From Petrolisthes cinctipes (lineage: Eukaryota > Arthropoda > Malacostraca > Decapoda > Porcellanidae), in assembly GCA_033782935.1 (NCBI GenBank), contig JAWQEG010001306.1, positions 1,736,001 to 1,800,000 of the forward strand: a DNA stretch of 64,000 nucleotides. The letters run 5' to 3'. The notes below the pieces were generated by a model that was given only the letters and a program-made list of their open reading frames with translations, made no database searches and was not told the DNA's origin. The position numbers were made by a program, and so were the translations under genes. Position 1 is the first letter of the stretch, and the number at the start of each line of letters is the position of its first letter. Below are positions 26,301 to 37,665 of this stretch, piece by piece.

Positions 26301-26642
26301 TCAACCTATGGCAAGGTGTTCGCCAGTGTTCCTGGGAGGACTGACTGGACTCAACACGAAGTGGACGTGGGCGTGGCTACGCCAGTTAAGCTGCCGCCCT
26401 ACCGAGTCAGTCCACGCCATATTAAAGTGCTGCGGAAGAAGCTGAAGTGTGTGTATGTACCTGCATTTGGACCAATACTTAGGGTGTACACTGACCACCA
26501 CCCTCTGAAGTATTTGAACAGTTTGGGGGCCAAGAACCAAAGGCTTACCCGTTGGAGTTTGTTCCTCCAACAGTATCACCTAGATGTATGTCATATAAGA
26601 GGTGTTGATAATGTGATAGCCGATTGTCTATCTAGAAGTTAA
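23370..26642 (+). CDS. Gag-protease-integrase-RNase H polyprotein, RT deleted
   Basis: 1,090 codons, uninterrupted; the ATG lies 142 bp after the LTR. Domains: a charged coiled coil (about 119-173); a capsid region ending in a SCAN-like segment (about 183-350, with LVKLEQFLSQMEPDLQ); a CCHC knuckle C413-C416-H421-C426; an aspartic protease DTGS (about 525-528); an integrase zinc domain H766-H773-C803-C806; an integrase core with D837 and D896. The core breaks off after HPES (927). The normal helix carrying the catalytic Glu is gone, although a Glu falls at 932 by chance spacing. The integrase-RT linker (about 940-1027, with VSHLPPER and PPYRVSPRH) then jumps directly to the last ~63 residues of RNase H (TDHHPLKYL to DCLSRS). 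Integrase upstream of RT is the Gmr1-like order. The deletions preserve frame. The protein could still give Gag and protease but not reverse transcription. Confidence 0.93.
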   Translation: METQGVASERWAPLHLTSEQDAADFIKSSPNPERVRALRREELLLVAQKLELAFESSNAFPLANLICHHLCGTDLYDFVERKDNVSVVSDWSVRSEVLESPVVQNNQLGNDQAARDHEFRMLQLELEQRRLESERESEERRAQLEFEREQKKLEFELEKRKLELELEKHKVDHEPRRPVVSGVSSEQHRLVPKFDEDHVAEFFQRFEKIAEGSGWPKERWSTLAQSVFCGKALRAFDALSFQESLDYETLKSAVLRTYELRPEAYRQRYRNSKKRPNETWTEFMKYQSDLFLAWIRSEKVEDNYCRLEELVKLEQFLSQMEPDLQMFISDKRVKTAEEAAVYADDYVLVRKQFKAKDKGQNRPPPTTNNKTYDSDVSPNSKNTHVTSPSPPGISHAQTPTRTPHKPWTRTFTCTYCHKTGHTVDRCWRKAGVVRPTNFVSCDKAIVTVSEPRKDSRDNSVLPSSKDRVLSEGGKGAVDAVPMSDVTGAVVQSVATDAAAEDCYAPYRSDGLVKLGESQHPVKILRDTGSTITLWVRPKHVEVRSNDFVLLRGVGGSLTVPLVECRVSCNLFNGTAQVGVVESLPESNVDLIFGNDLVRGEEVSAPVMTKDPVPAEVVEDEDQMNFPVCAVTRSMSRVEESRRVEAAEAVVTPSDPPVEDVDGDGESPDDLSLTNLFSDTSSEQLALECVDVDRFKDLQGSDPGIQELRSLAVENMGEEKGSCLYEKDVILYRRWRPPHTSVDEGLRDVHQLVVPSVCRQELIRLAHDIPFAAHLGVRKTFERLRAEFYWPAMRADVYQHVRSCHTCQVVGRPNQKPSKSPLIPIPAIGPPFSKLIIDIVGPLPTTSTGFQYLLTILDPCTRYPEAIPLRTMNAKAVVKALLGFCTKFGLPNEIQSDRGSNFLSNLFQQTLEELGVKHVRSSAYHPESLAVEEDDDDVAEVTCEFQESNWVDNEEAETTLRDKVSHLPPERVTQLWKLSTYGKVFASVPGRTDWTQHEVDVGVATPVKLPPYRVSPRHIKVLRKKLKCVYVPAFGPILRVYTDHHPLKYLNSLGAKNQRLTRWSLFLQQYHLDVCHIRGVDNVIADCLSRS

Positions 26643-26724
26643 ATATTTTGTTTTTGATTTTTGCATGTTGTACATAACTTTTGTAAACCCAAGAACGAAT
26701 TTTCCAGAGGAAAACTCTTTCTTT

Positions 26725-26734
26725 GGTGGGGGCG
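26725..26734 (+). other. Polypurine tract
   Basis: GGTGGGGGCG lies directly before the TGTTAC of the 3' LTR, the expected position of the plus-strand primer. It is short and interrupted by a T and a C, as in many gypsy elements. Between the ORF stop (26642) and this tract there are about 80 bp without other features. Confidence 0.7.
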
Positions 26735-27907
26735 TGTTACGTGTGTGTGAATTATCATTGATTTATAAGTGTAGCTATCTACTTTTGACAGTGACTGTGG
26801 ATGTGGTAGTGAGTGTGGTAGCAGAGGCCCCACACCCGGATGTATTATGTGCAAATTTAATTCACTTATTATTCCATTTTCTTTAAGTGTTGGTGTCGTA
26901 AGGTTGGTTATGTCATAACCAGCTATGTTCTGTAGATTCGTACGCTTTCTCTCGCAAGTGGCGTGAGGAGTGTCCGTTTTCATTACGTAGGACTACCCAT
27001 AGTTTCTTGGGAGGGAACGTATGAGTATAGTGTGTTTAAGTCTGTGTTAACGAACAGGTTCGGAGACGTTCCTGTAGCTTTGTTCTAACTTGCTCACTCT
27101 TCTTTGTCGAGCCGAGAGTATATAAGAGCGAGGCTTATGCTTTGTGACTTTAGATATTCTTGGAGACTGGGACGACAAGCTTGTATTGTGTTTTGTAAGT
27201 GCTTGAGTGTGGTGAGATTCGGGAGGAGACACGCCGACGTATTTTTGTTAAGTATAATTGTTTATTTCTACTTTCTTCTCACAAGTAACTTAGTGGTCAC
27301 TCTCGTATTATTATTATTACTATTACTATTATTATTATATATTTGGGTATTGATATTCTTTTATTATTATATTATTACATGTGTGTGATGCATTGATGAT
27401 TATTTACTATATATGCCAGTGAAGTGCTGATATTATTGATAGACTAATTCTATGCTTACGTGTGTGCCTATAGCCTTGTATTAAAGTGATGGCACAGTGG
27501 TAGTAAGTTGTTGTGTGATTATTGCGAGTGTATTATATATATTTTGGGTTTTCTGTCTCACGTTCTGTCATAGTTGGGAATCCTGATTTCACTTATAATT
27601 CTTTCTGTATTACTTGTATGTCTTTGTGTTAGTTCAGATTGTCATTATATATTATATAAAATCAGAGTAGTTTCTCTTATCATCTTTTATTCTTTATAAC
27701 CGAATCTGGGTATATGTATGGACGGTCTCTTTAGGGTTGAGTTAGCATTCTTTCACCTAGGCTGGGTTTGTACTTTTACTTATTCTTCATAACTTATAGT
27801 CAGATACCTGCCATCCAGTGCTACTTTGTTCAGTTGATAGCTAACTTTGGAGTAAGTCTAGTCTAGTGACTAGTACTGTACTGTATCTCTACCCTCCGTC
27901 CGTAACA
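26735..27907 (+). repeat. 3' LTR of Gmr1-like element
   Basis: 1,173 bp, ending GTAACA at 27907. The two differences from the 5' LTR imply about 0.2 percent divergence, so insertion was very recent. It carries the same TATA box (27119-27126) and ATTAAA (27480-27485). Confidence 0.95.
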
Positions 27908-28698
<791 letters not shown>

Positions 28699-28912
28699 AT
28701 GCTCGGCCACTACCATCCTTCGCCCTCGAAGGAATATTACACATATACATAATATATATATTCTTATTTTAATACATGCAATCTGTAGATAGTTTTATTT
28801 TATTATGTCTACAGATAATAATGATTATAACATGTACAATATATATTATGGTACAATACATCCTATATAAATGTGTAGGAGTGTGTAACTAACCTATACA
28901 TTTATATCCTCA

Positions 28913-30706
28913 TTACCTTCTGACACTTTTTCTCTGTCGTTCGCGAGCCGATAATTGTCGGTACCGAGCGTACACCTTCCGTATACACCAGCTAAACACA
29001 ATAGTACAAACAATCAACGTTAGTGCAGGTATGATGTGTAGAGGGAACGCAACTTCTCTTGAGAGATGTACAGGTAACAATTTATCCAATGTTGAGGTAA
29101 ACTCTGAGTCATTTAAATACTGAAGGAACTTGATTTTGTCTGAAACAATAGAGATTTTATCTAAAGAGATGTTTGCTACAAGGTTAAGTGATTGTAACTC
29201 TGTAGAAAGTGTAGACACAAATGCTTTATGGTGATGAGTAGGTAAGTTAAGGAAATGTTGATTCCTAATCTCACAATGGTCCGGTGCCATATAATAACCA
29301 TCCACCCAAATGTGTTGGACTTTACCATTGCAAATTAATGTCACGCTTGTTCTCTTTTGGAAATAGTAGTAGTGGTTAGTACCGAAGTGCTCATGGTAGG
29401 AAGTATTATTACTTACAGTTTTGAAAGTACAGTAAGATGTTGGGAGAGTTGATTCAGGAATTATGAATGAAAGTTCACACTGTGCTTTGTTTGTTAAACT
29501 GAAGGTAAACATATACGCAGGACATATATACAAGTGTAAGTACGAGGTGAGACAGTCATCCAATGAATGTTTTTCTAAGGTGTCTATGGCAGTATAATCC
29601 TCAGATGCGACTATGTACTGACGTGACTTGTCAACAACCAGCAGGGTATTATTTACTCTAATTGGAAAAGGTCGTAATTCCCAAATATTAAATGACGTTT
29701 TTGACTTAAAAGGAATATTTAACAAGATACTTGACTCAGTAAGAATTGATCCAATGATGGGGTAATAATATTCCACGTCAGATATGGTAAATATAGGGGT
29801 TAGCTTATAAGTATTTATAACTATTTCAACTGCTGCTTGCAACTGCCGTAGAGGTAACAACTTACAGTTCACTCTACCCAATCCAGCATCTACTAGGTCA
29901 CTTATTACTAATTCATTTCAATCATTTAGTTCCTTAACAGCTATCTCAATGGCTGCTATGTACTCACTAATTAATTGGATTTGTTCAATGTTGGGTATTA
30001 TTCCAATTAATTTGTTTACCACAGAAATCAATTGGTTAGTTGTTTCTATTATTTCATGAGTTTTCTGTTTTAGGTGTTGGAGAGCCTCGTAGGTTTGAAT
30101 AACTATTCTATTCTGTTGTCCCAGGGCAATGGTTACTTCTCCTAATTTCTTTCCTAATGCAGTTACATTGTCGGCCATTGCTGTGCCAAACAATTGTTTA
30201 CTTAACAGTCCCATGAAATTGAAAAGGCCACGTCTCTGACGACGAGCATGGGCAGATTTCCTCACCTTATGTGGTTCTTCAGGAAATGATAACTTCATAT
30301 CATGTATTATTGTTACTAGCCTATTTACCCTGTTAGTTTGTAACTGTAGAGTCATTTATACAGGTCTAGTATTATTATAGAAGTAGGCTAGACGTGGGTT
30401 AGTTTTAACATCAGAGCTAGCATTCATATCCTGGTTGTTATAAGAATTATTTACTTGTGTTGTGACAGCTTCTACATGTCTGTGTAATTCTGATACATGC
30501 TGTCCAAGGTTATAGATTATCTCTGGCATATCAAGCAATTCGTGAACTTCCAGTTGTACAGTAACTAAATCTTCCACTATCAAGACTTTTCCTCTATGTT
30601 CAACCAAAGCACCTGTTTTCAGTACTTGGGCTGGAACTGCTGTTTGTTGGGCAAGTGTAACAAGCGCTGTGCCCAGCAAAAACAGTAATAGAGTCTTGTT
30701 CCCCAT
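28913..30706 (-). pseudogene. env: env-like fusion glycoprotein, copy 2 (two in-frame stops)
   Basis: One reading frame of 598 codons from the ATG at 30706 to the stop at 28913, interrupted only by TAA (30358-30356) and TGA (29920-29918). It starts with a hydrophobic signal peptide (MGNKTLLLFLLGTALV). Just after the first stop comes a basic RRQRR cleavage motif followed by GLFNFMG, a fusion-peptide-like start. Heptad-like helices rich in Gln and Ile follow. Near the C-terminus is a membrane anchor (about 28990-29040) and a short basic tail. The family mediates membrane fusion of enveloped gypsy-type particles. Copy 1 has Leu at the TGA position, so that stop is specific to this copy. As it stands only truncated products are possible. 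Confidence 0.85.
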
Positions 30707-30799
30707 CTGAAATAAATGTCATTATTTAGTTTGTTTTGCAGACCTAAGTTTTTGTCTGTATGTATTTCTTTTACTTGATGTGGGAGTGTTTATTATTTC

Positions 30800-31186
30800 T
30801 TATGATTGTGTTGTGTGTGTTATAGGTGGTTCATTTAAGTTTATCTTTTTACACCTATCCACATGTACTATTTCTACCTTCCCCGTTTTTATATCCTGTA
30901 TTTTTATTTTATTTCCATGGGCAATGTCAATTATTTCATATGGACCAACAAACTTTGGAGTTAACTTTGATACTCTTTCTGGGGATTTTACCATGACATT
31001 CTCCCCTACAGAAACATCTATCTTCACAGCTTGAGTATGTTTGATCATCATCTCCTGCCTGCTACCTTCTAGGTGTTTCCTGACTTCCTTATGGATGTTA
31101 TTAAACACTTGTAGTTGTCTAATGGAATAGTCATCCATATTATATACTGGGGGAGAATTTCCAGTTATTATGTCATATGGAAGAGT
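30800..31186 (-). pseudogene. Integrase C-terminal tail, duplicated fragment
   Basis: Matches the last third of the integrase in the main pol copy, with the same residues around MDDYSIRQLQVFNNI and the chromodomain-like or basic end. It begins abruptly at ATGTCATATGGAAG (31186), where the partial LTR is joined. The spacing to env copy 2 is the same as in the main copy. It has no start of its own and no catalytic residues. Confidence 0.85.
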
Positions 31187-31422
31187 GTATGGTTATCAAT
31201 AGCTAACTGAGGCTGAAGGAGCGGGAACAAGGCGTCGCTTGGTAGGTCACATGACCTATGTCGTCACTATCTGCTTACGTGTTAATGGTTCCCACAGTGA
31301 GATAGGGTTTGTATCCAAGCCTACGCTAGCAGTTTCACGGCATCATGAGATGTGTGACTCACTCTTGTAAGTGAGTATAAGTGATTATAAGTAGCCTCTT
31401 AAATGTAGGTTTAACCGGAACA
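31187..31422 (-). repeat. Partial LTR between the two env copies
   Basis: 236 bp matching 28462-28698, ending CCGGAACA at 31422. In element orientation it is the U3-side part of the 3' LTR of copy 1. At 31186/31187 it is fused to integrase sequence, with no full LTR and no gag between. The region 31423-31619 is the env copy 1 3' UTR, nearly identical to 28699-28912. Confidence 0.8.
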
Positions 31423-31619
31423 ATGCTCGGCCACTACCATCCTTCGCCCTCGAAGGAATATTACACATATACATAATATATATATTCTTATTTTAACACA
31501 TGCAATCTGTAGATAGTTTTATTTTATTTTATGTCTACAGATAATAATGATTATAACATGTACAATATATATTATGGTACAATACATCCTATCTAAATGT
31601 GTAGTAGTGTGTAACTAAC

Positions 31620-33389
31620 CTATACATTTGTATCCTCATTACCTTCTGACACTTGTCTCTGTTGTTCGCGAGCCGATAATTTTCGGTACCGAGCGTACAC
31701 CTTCCGTATACACCAGCTAAACACAATAGTACAAACAATCAACGTTAGTGCAGGTATGATGTGTAGAGGGAATACAACTTCTCTTGAGAGATGTACAGGT
31801 AACAATTCATCCAATGTTGAGGTAAACTCTGAGTTATTTAAATACTGAAGGAACTTGATTTTGTCTGAAACAATAGTGATTTTATCTAAAGAGATGTTTG
31901 CTACAAGGTTAAGTGATTGTAACTCTGTAGAAAGTGTAGACACAAATGCTTTATGGTGATGAGTAGGTAAGTTAAGGAAATTTTCATTCCTAATCTCACA
32001 ATGGTCCGGTGCCATATAATAACCATCCACCCAAATGTGTTGGACTTTACCATTGCAAATTAATGTCACGCTTGTTCTCTTTTGGAAATAGTAGTAGTGG
32101 TTAGTACCGAAGTGCTCATGGTAGGAAGTATTATTACTTACAGTTTTGAAAGTACAGTAAGATGTTGGGAGAGTTGATTCAGGAATTATGAATGAAAGTT
32201 CACATTGTGCCTTGTTTGTTAAACTGAAGGTAAACATATACGCAGGACATACATACAAGTGTAAGTACGAGGTGAGACAGTCATCCAATGAATGTTTTTC
32301 TAAGGTGTCTATGGCAGTATAATCCTCAGATGCGACTATGTACTGACGTGACTTGTCAACAACCAGCAGGGTATTATTTACTCTAATTGGAAAAGGTCGT
32401 AATTTACCAAATATTAAATGACGTTTTTTACTTAAAAGGAATATTTAATAAGATACTTGATTCAGTTAGAATTGATCCAATGATGGGGTAATAATATTCC
32501 ACGTCAGATATGGTAAATATAGGAGTTAGCTTATAAGTATTTATAGCTATTTCCATTGCTGCTTGCAACTGCCGTAGAGGTAACAACTTACAGTTCACTC
32601 TACCCAATCCAGCATCTACTAGCTAGGTCACTTATTACTAATTCATTTAAATCATTTAGTTCCTTAACAGCTATCTCAATGGCTGCTATGTACTCACTAA
32701 TTAATTGGATTTGTTCAATGTTAGGTATTATTCCAATTAATGTGTTTACCACAGAAGACAATTGGTTAGTTGTTTCTATTATTTCATGAGTTTTCTGTTT
32801 TAGGTGTTGGAGAACCTCGTAGGTTTGAATAACTATTCTATTCTGTTGTCCCAGGGCAATGGTTACTTCTCCTAATTTCTTTCCTAATGCAGTTACATCG
32901 TCGGCCATTGCTGTGCCAAACAATTGTTTACTTAACATGAAATTGAAAAGGCCACGTCTCTGACGACGAGCGTGGGCAGATTGCCTCACTTTATATGTGG
33001 TTCTTCAGGAAATGATAACTTAATATTATGTATTATTGTTACTAGCCTATCTACCCTGTTAGTTTGTAACTGTAGAGTGGGTTAGTTTTAACATCAGAAC
33101 TAGCATTCATATCCTGGTTATTGTAAAAATTATTTACTTGTTTTGTGACAGCTTCTACATGTCTGTGTAATTCTGATACATGCTGTCCAAGGTTATAGAT
33201 TATCTCTGGCATATCAAGAAATCCGTGAACTTCCAGTTGTACAGTAACTAAATCTTCCACTATCAAGACTTTTCCTCTATGTTCAACCAAAGCACCTGTC
33301 TTCAGTACTTGGGCTGGAACTGCTGTTTGTTGAGCAAGTGTAACAAGCGCTGTGCCCAGCAAAAACAGTGATAGAGTCTTGTTCCCCAT
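31620..33389 (-). pseudogene. env: env-like fusion glycoprotein, copy 1 (frameshifted)
   Basis: Homolog of env copy 2 at high identity. The N-terminal part (33389-33051) has the signal peptide. Relative to copy 2, about 48 bp are missing near 33078, which removes the region where copy 2 carries its TAA. The middle part (32989-32600) keeps the basic cleavage site RRQRRGLFNF but has lost a short segment after it. It ends after a small CTAG insertion near 32625. The C-terminal part (32288-31620) has the membrane anchor and tail. Further frame breaks lie near 32405-32450. It cannot encode a full-length product. Confidence 0.83.
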
Positions 33390-33404
33390 CTGAAATAAAT
33401 GTCA

Positions 33405-35117
33405 TTATTTAGTTTGTTTTGCAGACCTAAGTTTTTGTCTGTATGTATTTCTTTTACTTGATGTGGGAGTGGAGTTTATTATTTCTTGTGATTGTGCTGT
33501 GTGTGTTATAGGTGGTTCATTTAAGTTTATCTTTTTACACCTATCTACATGTACTATTTCTACCTTCCCCGTTTTTATATCCTTTATTTTTTTTTTTCCA
33601 TGGGCCATGTCAATTATTTCATATGGACCAACAAACATTGGAGTTAACTTTGATACTCTTTCTGGGGATTTTACCATGACATTCTCCCCTACAGCAACAT
33701 CTATCTTCACAGCTTGAGTATATTGTTTGATCATCATCTCCTGCCTGCTACCTTCTAGGTGTTTCCTGACTTCCTTATGGATGTTATTAAACACTTGTAG
33801 TTGTCTAATGGAATAGTCATCCATATTATATGCTGGAGGAGAATTTCCAGTTATTATGTCATATGGAAGTCTTTTGTCTGTTCCATATAGGATATAATGC
33901 GGGTACTTGCCCACTGATGAATTTATGGAACCGTTAATGGAGGCAGCTGTAAAGGATATCCAGTCTTCCCATGATCCTTGCATAGAATTAGCCACATGTC
34001 GCAAAACTTCAAGTATTTTACGATTTGCTCTTTCTGTGAGACCGTTGCTGGCTGGATGATATGCTGTAATAAAAGTTTGTTTTTTATGATATTGATCACA
34101 TATGTTTCGTAACAAATTATTAGTAAATTCTTTACCATTGTCTGTTAGTATCACCTTAGGAGTGGTGTACTGGCAAAGTAAATTTGTTACAAGTTTGTGT
34201 GCAACCTCTTCTGCTGTTTTTGTCTGCAAAGGAGTAATGACCACATACCGTGAGAAATGATCTACACATACAAGGCAATATTTGGAGCCTTGATGACTCA
34301 TTGGTAAGCTTAGAATATCTATACCAACCACATCCCATCGTTGTTCAGGTATTGGGTAATTTAAAATAGGGGCTGGGTCCATTGTATTACCTTTATGAGC
34401 ATGACATGATTCACAATTCTTGATATGTTTCTCCACGTCTGGGCGGAGAGTGAACCAATAATATTTTTGTCTAGTTTCCGCTATACAGCGATCTCTTCCC
34501 GGATGTCCGGCTTGTGGATGATTATGCATAAGTGTTAGTACAGTCTTATTTAATGTATCAGGGACTACCACCTGTGAAGAATTGTTAGTTTGTTTCTCAA
34601 GCTTCCTGAACAAAGTGTCATCTATTACCTCAAACTGTGTTAGTGGGACTGGTAACTCAGGTAGGTTTGTCTCGTCACCTGAAACCAAACCATAAATGAC
34701 CCGTGACCAAAATTTGTCTTTCTTTTGTTCAGTTTTAACAAGTTCCACATTGAAGTCTATATCACTATAAATGGGAATAACAGCAGCAGCTGATACATTG
34801 TGAGATAAAGCATCTGCAACTCTATTGAAACGCCCAGGAAGATATTTAATTGTAGGTTGAAATTCTGAGATTGTTAGATACCATCTGGCTAACTGACCTG
34901 TCAAATTTTTACCAAGGAAGAGACCACACACAGGTTGATGATCTGTATATATGGTGATAGGATACCCCAGAATTATTTCCCTGAAGGTCTTTAAGGCCCA
35001 AACTACCGCCATAGCCTCTAGGTTCGTGACGCTATATTTCTTCTCTTCATCGTTCACAACACGACTGGCATATGCACAAACCTTGCAACGCCCCTTAGTG
35101 GAATCTTGCATAAGCAC
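33405..35117 (-). pseudogene. pol: RNase H - integrase part of Pol
   Basis: 570 uninterrupted codons, entering within RNase H (TNLEAMAVVWALK, then IYTDHQPV) and ending with the integrase tail 15 bp before env. The integrase zinc domain (HNHPQAGH to CESCH) and all three catalytic residues are visible: D in VVGIDILS, D in LTDNGKEF and E in NGLTERANRKILE. This is the best-preserved stretch of the element. It is separated from RT by a stop and frameshift at 35118-35167. In that gap the first RNase H aspartate position reads Asn (CTNAS). Confidence 0.85.
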
Positions 35118-35166
35118 TGCCCCTAGACCATCCTGTGATGCGTTAGTACAGAGAGAAAATGGGAGG

Positions 35167-35973
35167 TTATAGTTTGGATAACTTAATTAAAGTTGGAGCA
35201 GTTGTGAGCTTAAGTTTTAATTGATCAAAACTGTTTTGCTCTGCTTGTGACCACTTAAATTCGATATATTTCTTTAGGAGTCTTGTTAGTGGGCTGGCTA
35301 TTTTAGCAAAATTCATTATGAATGACCTGTAGTATGAACATAATCCAAGGAAACTCCTTATTTGCTTTACTGTAGTAGATTGAGGGAATTCCTTTACTGC
35401 TTTAATCTTGGAATCCAAAGTGTGAATTCCTTTACTATTTACTTTATGACCCAAAAATTCTCTTTCAGCCTTAAGGAATGTACATTTTGACAGTTTAACC
35501 TTTAATCCAACATCCTGCAGTCGTTGTAAGACTCTGTCTAGTTTTTGTAGGTGTGAATTTACATCAGGGCTGACAATAATTAAGTCATCTAAGTAAGCAA
35601 CAACGTCTTGAGTCATGTCGCTGAAAATAGTATTTATCATCCTTTGGAATGTTAAGGGGGCATTGGATAATCCAAATTGCCAATGACCATTTGGGGTGCT
35701 AAAAGCTGTAATAGGTTTGGATTGGTCATCTAATTCTACTTGCCAATAACCACTAATTAAATCAAGACTAGTAAAGACTCCGTTATTTTCCCCAATCTCC
35801 ATGAGGATATCTTTAAGTACAGGTAATGGGTACCTATCCTTGACAGTTTTCTCATTTATCTTCCTAAAATCAATAACAGGACGGAAATCACCTGTTTTCT
35901 TAGTCACTAAGAATAATGGGCTGTTATAAGGACTGTTTGAAGATTCAATGATTCCTTCTTGCTGATATATCAT
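35167..35973 (-). pseudogene. pol: Reverse transcriptase part of Pol
   Basis: 268 codons of typical Ty3/gypsy RT: SPYNSPLFLVTKK, FRPVIDFRKIN, a TSLDLISGYWQV palm motif, and an intact YLDD catalytic box (35584-35595), followed by the FLGHKV and thumb/connection motifs. The frame is entered by a one-base shift from the upstream linker ORF (overlap 35945-35973) and ends at a stop shortly before RNase H. The active site is intact but the gene is broken on both sides. Confidence 0.88.
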
Positions 35974-36619
35974 CCACCATTTTATTCATTATTTGTCTCT
36001 GACTATGAGGTAATCTGTAAGCTTTCACATATACTGGATCTGTGTCAGTTAATTTTATGTGATGTTTAACTAGTGTTGTTTTCCCCAAACGCTCACCAGG
36101 TATAGCAATAGCCGACCTGTGATTTGCTAATGTGTGTAAAAGCTGTGTGCGATGTGAAGGAAAATCATTTACTTTTACATGCTCACATAATTTATTAGTA
36201 GTTTGCCTAAGTTTTAATTCATCAACAATGTGTATGTTGGCTAAGGGAGGAGATTCTTTTTCAACTTGTATGGGTTTAAGAAACACAAGAAAGTCACCTA
36301 TGTAAGTACCTGGTTTAATGTTCACTGCCAGATCAACCTTGTTAAAAATTAGAGCTTCGATGAAGTTGTCTTTTTGTATCAGAGAGAATAAGGATTCCAT
36401 ACCGACATTATTTATTTTACATGTTTCACTTAAGGATATGATTTGATTTCCTTCATAGTTATCACCTTTCAGTTGCACCTGTATGATAGCAAACCCCTTA
36501 CTTGGTAAATGTACCGTATTTTTGACAGTGCCTTCCAGTCTAGTCTGTGAGTCACTGACCCTTGTCCCCAGGCCTACAGCTGTGCACTGCTGCTGACTCC
36601 GCGGTTGACATGGGTACAC
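35945..36619 (-). pseudogene. pol: Protease-RT linker part of Pol
   Basis: 224 codons. The C-terminal end carries the conserved lead-in to gypsy RT (HHIKLTDTDPVYVKAYRLP), after which the frame shifts into the RT ORF. The rest is the poorly conserved stretch between protease and RT, without catalytic motifs. No independent function is expected. Confidence 0.75.
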
Positions 36620-36685
36620 TTGACCCTGAAAGATAATTGACTAGAGTGAGATTGCAATGTCAAGGTTATGCTATGTCAATTCATT

Positions 36686-36917
36686 TTAAATGAAATTTTC
36701 ACATATATAAAAAATGCATTTTAGTGTCCGACAATTTTGTGAAAGTGTAATAGGAAATTGTATCATTCCTTTAATGATTAATTTACTACCAGACAAGGCA
36801 GTTAAATTTAAATCTGATGGTTGGATAGTCCATCGTTCCTGCGGGTTTCCTTCTATCAGCCGTTTAAGTGTTACTTCAGAAAGTAAAGGAGACACAAGCT
36901 CCTGTATCCACAGCTAA
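36686..36917 (-). pseudogene. Aspartic protease remnant
   Basis: On the minus strand around 36917-36896 the translation LAVDTGA gives the retroviral-type protease active site. One base later the frame shifts into the downstream stretch VSPLLSEVTLKRLIEG. The remainder to 36686 resembles the protease body but lacks a clear flap. Gag-Pol processing by this copy is excluded by the frameshift. Confidence 0.65.
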
Positions 36918-37075
36918 TGAGATATTTGTATTCCCAATGTTACAAGGAAGTGAAAGTACATCCACTTTACCTAAAGCAGCAACAAGTATATTTATTTGAT
37001 TAGGTGCGATTAATTTGAATTTTTTTTTTTTTTTTTGTTAAAATCGTCACCTGTATTTGCACGTATGTTATTTAC

Positions 37076-37564
37076 TTAATTTCTGGCATTTAATGTTACC
37101 CTACATTCATATGTGTTATGTGTTACACTGTTATGAATAATGCAGAACTTATTACTTGGCTTGTTGTCACTTTCACTTACTCCCTTACTACTATCCTTAC
37201 TTTTGGCATTTGAGCGATTATTCTTATTAAAGTAACACTTATCTGGGCTGTGTCCATTTTTTCTACAGATTTTACAATAAGGCTTCTTCTTCGCACTCTG
37301 TGGTGTGAAGTTTGTTGTGTGTTGTGTTTGTGAAGTGCTTGGGTGAGTGTTTGTGTCAGTGATCACAGCGACAGGTAGGGCTCTAGGTACGTTTAGAGGT
37401 TCTTTTTGACTAACCCTAGCTGCATATTTGACCAATCTGTCACTTGGTTTATATTCTATTTTAGCAGCTTCAAGCCTGGATTCCTCTGTTAAAAGTAAAG
37501 TATACTGTATGTACTCAATTAGCTTGTACACATTGTCCCCTGTCATGTTACCCTGTGCGTTCAA
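37076..37564 (-). pseudogene. gag: Gag C-terminal half with zinc knuckles
   Basis: 162 codons, containing a CCHC knuckle (CKICRKNGHSPDKC) and a second Cys/His cluster (FCIIHNSVTHNTYEC), typical of the nucleocapsid end of gypsy Gag. The frame is not continuous with the N-terminal Gag ORF; the break lies around 37590-37680. A T(16) run at 37020-37037 and about 180 bp of broken sequence separate it from the protease. Confidence 0.78.
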
Positions 37565-37665
37565 CCACTCTGACCATGTTCAGATTTGTAGCATCGCTAA
37601 TGGTCGAACCTGCTAACGCTAGAGCCCTACTTGAATTAGCTGTTCCGCAGTTACTCACTGTCCTT

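Larger units (their letters stand above)
22056..27907 (+). mobile_element. Gmr1-like Ty3/gypsy LTR retrotransposon, young, RT-deleted
   Basis: Complete element of 5,852 bp: 5' LTR, tRNA-primed PBS, one long ORF, purine-rich tract, 3' LTR. The LTRs begin TGTTAC and end GTAACA, a perfect 6-bp inverted terminus. They are 1,173 bp each with two mismatches seen (position 7 of the LTR, and GGGTGTTCTG against GGGTTTTCTG). Flanking ATAT on both sides (22052-22055, 27908-27911) fits a 4-bp target duplication, though the target is low-complexity. The pol order is protease, integrase, RT linker, RNase H, which is the order of the Gmr1-like clade and not of ordinary Ty3/gypsy. RT is almost wholly absent, so the element is non-autonomous and must have moved with proteins supplied in trans. 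Confidence 0.93.

Noticed and set aside
37020..37037. Poly-T run as a LINE or SINE tail
   Set aside because: No element body is attached on either side; it lies inside the gag/protease region and looks like local slippage.
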